From NCBI GenBank assembly GCA_041572275.1, contig JBFFSQ010000121.1:1-8806 (forward strand): a DNA stretch of 8,806 nucleotides, given 5' to 3'. Shown here piece by piece: positions 6,149 through 8,806 of the stretch. Below the pieces are notes generated by a model, which saw only the letters and a list, made by a program, of their open reading frames with translations, made no database searches and was not told the origin of the DNA. This DNA is from JBFFSQ01 sp041572275. GTDB taxonomy: Bacteria; Pseudomonadota; Gammaproteobacteria; SZUA-229. Numbering within the stretch: the stretch's first letter is position 1; each line of letters opens with the position of its first letter. Both the position numbers and the translations under genes were made by a program.

Positions 6149-8155
6149 TTAAAACTTATAGGTACCGTTCACATAAAAATAACGGCCCGGCTCATTCATT
6201 AACATCACTGTGCCTGAACCGTCTACCAGTAAGGTCAGGTCCTTGTAGGTATTGCTGACTGCATAGGTTTCATCAAAGATATTATCAATACCCGCCGTTA
6301 ATTCGAAATCATGGGTCACATCATGTTTGATTTTCATGTTGACCACGACATAACTATCGAGTGCCTGCTCACCATTTTCTGCATCAAACTCATCCCACGA
6401 ATCTGCGGCCACCAGTTCCAGTCGTGCGGTATTCTCATAACTGTAATCATAGTTAAACGCCAGGTTGAGTTTAAGCGGTGGTATTTCAGCCAGATTGGTA
6501 CCTGTTTGATTGCGCAGCGCCTGTTCTTTCTGCCCTTTTAAATAGGCCAAACCAAAATCGATATTCATTTCATCATTAATAAAATAGGCACCGCTGACAT
6601 CAAGGCCGTAAATGGTGGCATCCACATTTTCAAACTTGTTCGTCGTCACTAGAGGGCTGGCATTGTAAACAATGTAATCTTTCAACCAGCTATGGAACAG
6701 TCGGGTTTTAATTTTGAATGTGTCATAGATGTTTTCAACACCCAGATCAATTTCAGTATTGGTGGTTTCATTCAGGGTTGGTGTACCGACCAGCATTCCG
6801 CTACTTGCGACAAAATATAGCTCACGCGCATCTGGCACTCGGCTGGCTGTGCCGATGCCACCAAAATACTGCGTGGTGTCACTGGTTCTATAATGAGCGA
6901 ATACGTTACCACTCAGTCCACTGTAATCATTAGACTGTAAGCCGGATACGGCTGCAGGCGTGATGCTGCTATCATCATAACGCAGACCATATTTCACCAT
7001 AACTTCACTATAGCGCTGTTCCAGCTCGGCAAATACGGCACTGTTGTCCGTATCGACATCATTGATACTTTTAGTTCCAGTAATACCTGCATTAGTACCA
7101 AAGCCTTCATAGGTACCATCCCAGTTTCTAACACTGGTATCCAGACCGACAGTTACTTCTGTATCGGCACTCAGATCAAACACATCGGTAATTTTCAGGC
7201 CCTGCATCTGGGTATCCAGTGCACTGATTACTTCATTGACTGAATCAGTGCCTGATGCATTTCTATAGAAGGTCGACATTGGATGTTCAACACGTGAGTC
7301 ATAGAACTCAACGTCCAGTTGTTTTGAGTACTCACCCAGATTTGAAAGGGTGTAACCCAGGGTAAAAATATCCGAGTCATCATACAGGGCATCCATCTTG
7401 CTCGATGGATAGAGGATGTCATCACTGCGATTAGCGGTATAACTCAGTTTCACCTGCTGATCGTCTGCTACATCAATATAAAGCTTGCCGAGCAAAGTAC
7501 GTTTGTCATAAGCATCCAGGTCACGATAGATATCTTTGTATTGAACAGCAGCAGGACTTGGATTGAACGCTGCGATCTGCTCATAAAAATCATTGCCATC
7601 ACCATCTTCATACTGGGCACTGCTTTCTTTTGATGCACTCAGCAGGAAGCGCACACTTTCACTGCCACCACTCACGGTTGCAGCTGCTTTACGGTAGTCC
7701 CAGCTACCAAAGTTCAGGCTCACTTCACCCTGCAATTCTTGTGTCGGCTCTTTGGTGGTGATTTTCACCGCACCACTTAAGGTGCCAAAGTTCTCCACAT
7801 CGTAAGGCCCTTCGATGATTTCAATGCCATCAATATTATTGGTCAGGATATGGGAGGTTGGTGGATCCATACGATTAGGACAGGCACCATAGATTTTGGC
7901 ATCATCAATCAGGATATTGATATTATCCTTTTTCTGGCCACGTAAAATAATGTCATTGGCAATGCCGCTACGGCGTACCAGTGATACTGCAGGTACTTTT
8001 TTAACCAGGGCTTCTGCCAGATCCGCTGACTTGACTTCTTCACCACTGACATCACTCAAGGTGACACTCTCGACACTAATGGTTCCCAGTGATTCTACTT
8101 CTGCGGCCTGAACGGCCGCAGTACTCATCATTAACAGATAAGCAATTCGCTTCAT
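6149..8155 (-). CDS. TonB-dependent receptor, metal (OprC/NosA copper-like) type
   Basis: Outer-membrane TonB-dependent receptor, 668 residues from the ATG at 8155. That start has AGGG 7 nt upstream and gives a clean signal peptide (MKRIAYLLMMSTAAVQA|AEV); the in-frame ATG at 8188 has no Shine-Dalgarno. The plug (about 30-137) carries IILRGQKKDNINILIDDAK and IDGIEIIEGPYDV and ends GAVKITTKEP; a beta-barrel follows, ending in YFYVNGTYKF with terminal Phe. The plug contains GACPNRMDPPTSH, with Cys92 and Met96 spaced CxxxM, and a barrel loop has EHPM, with His291 and Met293 as HxM. CxxxM plus HxM is the copper-ligand set described for Pseudomonas OprC, so a metal receptor, probably for copper, is likely. 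Divergent hydrogenase maturation genes make nickel a real alternative. It has its own candidate promoter and a downstream hairpin. No TonB/ExbBD or copper-handling genes are in view. Confidence 0.93.
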   Translation of the reverse strand: MKRIAYLLMMSTAAVQAAEVESLGTISVESVTLSDVSGEEVKSADLAEALVKKVPAVSLVRRSGIANDIILRGQKKDNINILIDDAKIYGACPNRMDPPTSHILTNNIDGIEIIEGPYDVENFGTLSGAVKITTKEPTQELQGEVSLNFGSWDYRKAAATVSGGSESVRFLLSASKESSAQYEDGDGNDFYEQIAAFNPSPAAVQYKDIYRDLDAYDKRTLLGKLYIDVADDQQVKLSYTANRSDDILYPSSKMDALYDDSDIFTLGYTLSNLGEYSKQLDVEFYDSRVEHPMSTFYRNASGTDSVNEVISALDTQMQGLKITDVFDLSADTEVTVGLDTSVRNWDGTYEGFGTNAGITGTKSINDVDTDNSAVFAELEQRYSEVMVKYGLRYDDSSITPAAVSGLQSNDYSGLSGNVFAHYRTSDTTQYFGGIGTASRVPDARELYFVASSGMLVGTPTLNETTNTEIDLGVENIYDTFKIKTRLFHSWLKDYIVYNASPLVTTNKFENVDATIYGLDVSGAYFINDEMNIDFGLAYLKGQKEQALRNQTGTNLAEIPPLKLNLAFNYDYSYENTARLELVAADSWDEFDAENGEQALDSYVVVNMKIKHDVTHDFELTAGIDNIFDETYAVSNTYKDLTLLVDGSGTVMLMNEPGRYFYVNGTYKF

Positions 8156-8162
8156 TGTTTTA

Positions 8163-8166
8163 CCCT
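8163..8166 (-). promoter_or_regulatory. Ribosome binding site fixing the receptor start
   Basis: AGGG on the minus strand lies 7 nt before the ATG at 8155 and supports that start over the in-frame ATG at 8188, which has no purine-rich box and would add 11 residues ahead of the signal peptide. Confidence 0.7.
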
Positions 8167-8183
8167 GTTTGTTTGTTATTAAA

Positions 8184-8207
8184 GCCATGCATATTTATTG
8201 TCATGGC
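8184..8207 (-). other. Leader hairpin upstream of the receptor
   Basis: GCCATG (8184-8189) and CATGGC (8202-8207) pair perfectly over 6 bp around a 12-nt AT-rich loop, about 17 nt upstream of the Shine-Dalgarno. It could be a weak leader stem-loop or a protein-binding palindrome. No known riboswitch pattern was recognised. Confidence 0.3.
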
Positions 8208-8259
8208 ATCGGTTTTAGATTGAATTATTCTTTTCGACCCACCGGCCTCACTGACGTGT

Positions 8260-8288
8260 ATATTATTCAGGCCGTATTTAGCTGTATA
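8260..8288 (-). promoter_or_regulatory. Candidate sigma70 promoter of the receptor
   Basis: On the minus strand, TATACA (8288-8283) and TAATAT (8265-8260) are separated by 17 nt; each matches the sigma70 consensus at 4 of 6 bases. It sits about 105 nt upstream of the receptor ATG, leaving a leader with a small hairpin. The direct repeats at 8293-8310 lie just upstream of the -35, an activator position. Confidence 0.35.
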
Positions 8289-8292
8289 GAAA

Positions 8293-8310
8293 AAATCACT
8301 CTAAATCACT
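8293..8310. repeat. Two direct AAATCACT repeats spaced 10 bp
   Basis: AAATCACT occurs at 8293-8300 and again at 8303-8310, a 10-bp period (one helical turn), followed by the palindrome GATTTAAATC at 8318-8327. Phased direct repeats upstream of a promoter are the usual binding pattern of OmpR-family response regulators. The regulator is unknown and the AT-rich setting allows chance. Confidence 0.4.
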
Positions 8311-8547
8311 TTTAGATGATTTAAATCTAATTACTTTATAAATCAGTGAGTTATATGGCGCTCCACGTGTGTGAAATGACACATTTTGAAGTTGTCACTA
8401 CGGCTGAAAAATTAGTCTGGTAAACGAAGTTTCAAGGCAATTATTCAACAACTTTCCAAGCACCTGATCATTTCACCTATAAAACACTGCTTGCTTCTAC
8501 AGACAGACTGGTCTTAAATTTAAATAAACGGCAAAAGGTCCCCCGCT

Positions 8548-8793
8548 ATGTGCCTCGCCATTCCAATGCAAATCACAGAAATCAATGGTTTCAACGCGCG
8601 CTGTGAAGCGAAAGGCGTTGAACGTGATGTCAGTCTGTTTATGTTACAGGACGAAAACCTGCAACTGGGTGATTTTGTCATGGTACATATTGGCTATGCG
8701 ATACAAAAAATTCTTCCGGAAGAAGCTCATACAGCCTGGGAACTGTTTGATGAAATGCTGCTACGCGAGCAACAACTGCTGGAGGATGAATAA
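8548..8793 (+). CDS. hypC: [NiFe]-hydrogenase maturation chaperone HypC/HupF family
   Basis: Small cytoplasmic chaperone that, with HypD, assembles the Fe(CN)2CO unit and delivers it to the hydrogenase large-subunit precursor. 81 residues, usual length. The N-terminus MCLAIPMQI is the family signature, with the essential Cys2; the OB-fold-like core follows (GVERDVSLFML, LGDFVMVHIGYAIQKI) and a charged C-terminal helix. AAAAGG lies about 9 nt before the ATG. The next gene starts directly after the stop codon (TAAATG), so this is the first visible gene of a maturation operon. It is divergent from the metal-type TonB-dependent receptor. HypC paralogues (HybG, HupF) share these features, so which hydrogenase it serves is open. 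Confidence 0.95.
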   Translation: MCLAIPMQITEINGFNARCEAKGVERDVSLFMLQDENLQLGDFVMVHIGYAIQKILPEEAHTAWELFDEMLLREQQLLEDE

Positions 8794-8806
8794 ATGCACG
8801 AATTAA
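8794..8806 (+). CDS. hypA: Start of a further hyp gene, probably nickel chaperone HypA (partial)
   Basis: Only four codons are visible: Met-His-Glu-Leu, then one base (A). The ATG follows the hypC stop with no gap, and GGAGG (8781-8785) lies 8 nt upstream, a strong ribosome binding site inside the end of hypC. MHE at the N-terminus is invariant in HypA, whose His2 helps bind nickel for insertion into the hydrogenase, and the following A allows the usual Ser or Thr. HypD, the common gene after hypC, does not normally begin this way. The gene start is well supported; the HypA identity rests on four residues. Confidence 0.55.

Larger units (their letters stand above)
8156..8547. other. Divergent control region between receptor and hypC
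   Basis: A gap of 392 bp, AT-rich, with no supported gene. It holds the receptor's leader hairpin and candidate promoter, 10-bp-spaced direct repeats (8293-8310), the palindrome GATTTAAATC (8318-8327), and an inverted pair GTGAAATGA (8371-8379) and TCATTTCAC (8468-8476). For hypC, TATAAA (8478-8483) and TTAAAT near 8515 are possible -10 boxes without convincing -35 partners. AAAAGG about 9 nt before the hypC ATG is its ribosome binding site. Confidence 0.7.

Noticed and set aside
8478..8494. Possible sigma54 promoter for hypC (TTGCT at the -12 position)
   Set aside because: The essential GG at -24 is missing (AA instead).

Overview
The window looks like part of a chromosome from a Gram-negative proteobacterium, most likely a gammaproteobacterium. 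It encodes outer-membrane beta-barrels with Sec signal peptides, a TonB-dependent receptor, a PhnD-family periplasmic binding protein, and the start of a [NiFe]-hydrogenase maturation cluster. Codon use is moderate in GC. The hyp genes suggest H2 metabolism, but neither hydrogenase structural genes nor a species marker is visible, so genus cannot be given.

Layout. Everything from 1 to 8155 is transcribed leftward (minus strand); hypC and the gene after it (8548-8806) run rightward. In transcription order on the minus strand the genes are: a metal-type TonB-dependent receptor (8155-6149) ending at a hairpin; a 161-bp inverted-repeat element in the gap; a 92-residue protein with a CX3CX2C cysteine cluster (5773-5495); a stand-alone tryptophan synthase beta chain, trpB (5346-4147); an OprO/OprP-type porin (4078-2777); a PhnD-family substrate-binding protein (2758-1799); and a hybrid sensor histidine kinase (1802 to beyond the left edge, cut inside its receiver domain).

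How the genes work together. The porin, binding protein and hybrid kinase are tightly packed: an 18-nt gap, then a 4-nt ATGA stop/start overlap. They look like one envelope-to-cytoplasm sensory unit: the porin admits an anion across the outer membrane, the PhnD-like protein binds it in the periplasm, and the two-transmembrane kinase reports it. No ABC permease or ATPase lies between the genes, so the binding protein may serve signalling rather than uptake, as AioX does for AioS. This is the best candidate for an under-described system here; the ligand is unknown.

The right end pairs a receptor carrying the CxxxM and HxM metal-ligand motifs of the OprC/NosA copper receptors with a divergent hydrogenase maturation operon. 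The gene after hypC begins Met-His-Glu-Leu, the hallmark N-terminus of the nickel chaperone HypA. The roughly 390-bp divergent region holds a candidate receptor promoter with 10-bp-spaced direct repeats behind it. No tRNA, rRNA, CRISPR array or transposase gene was seen.
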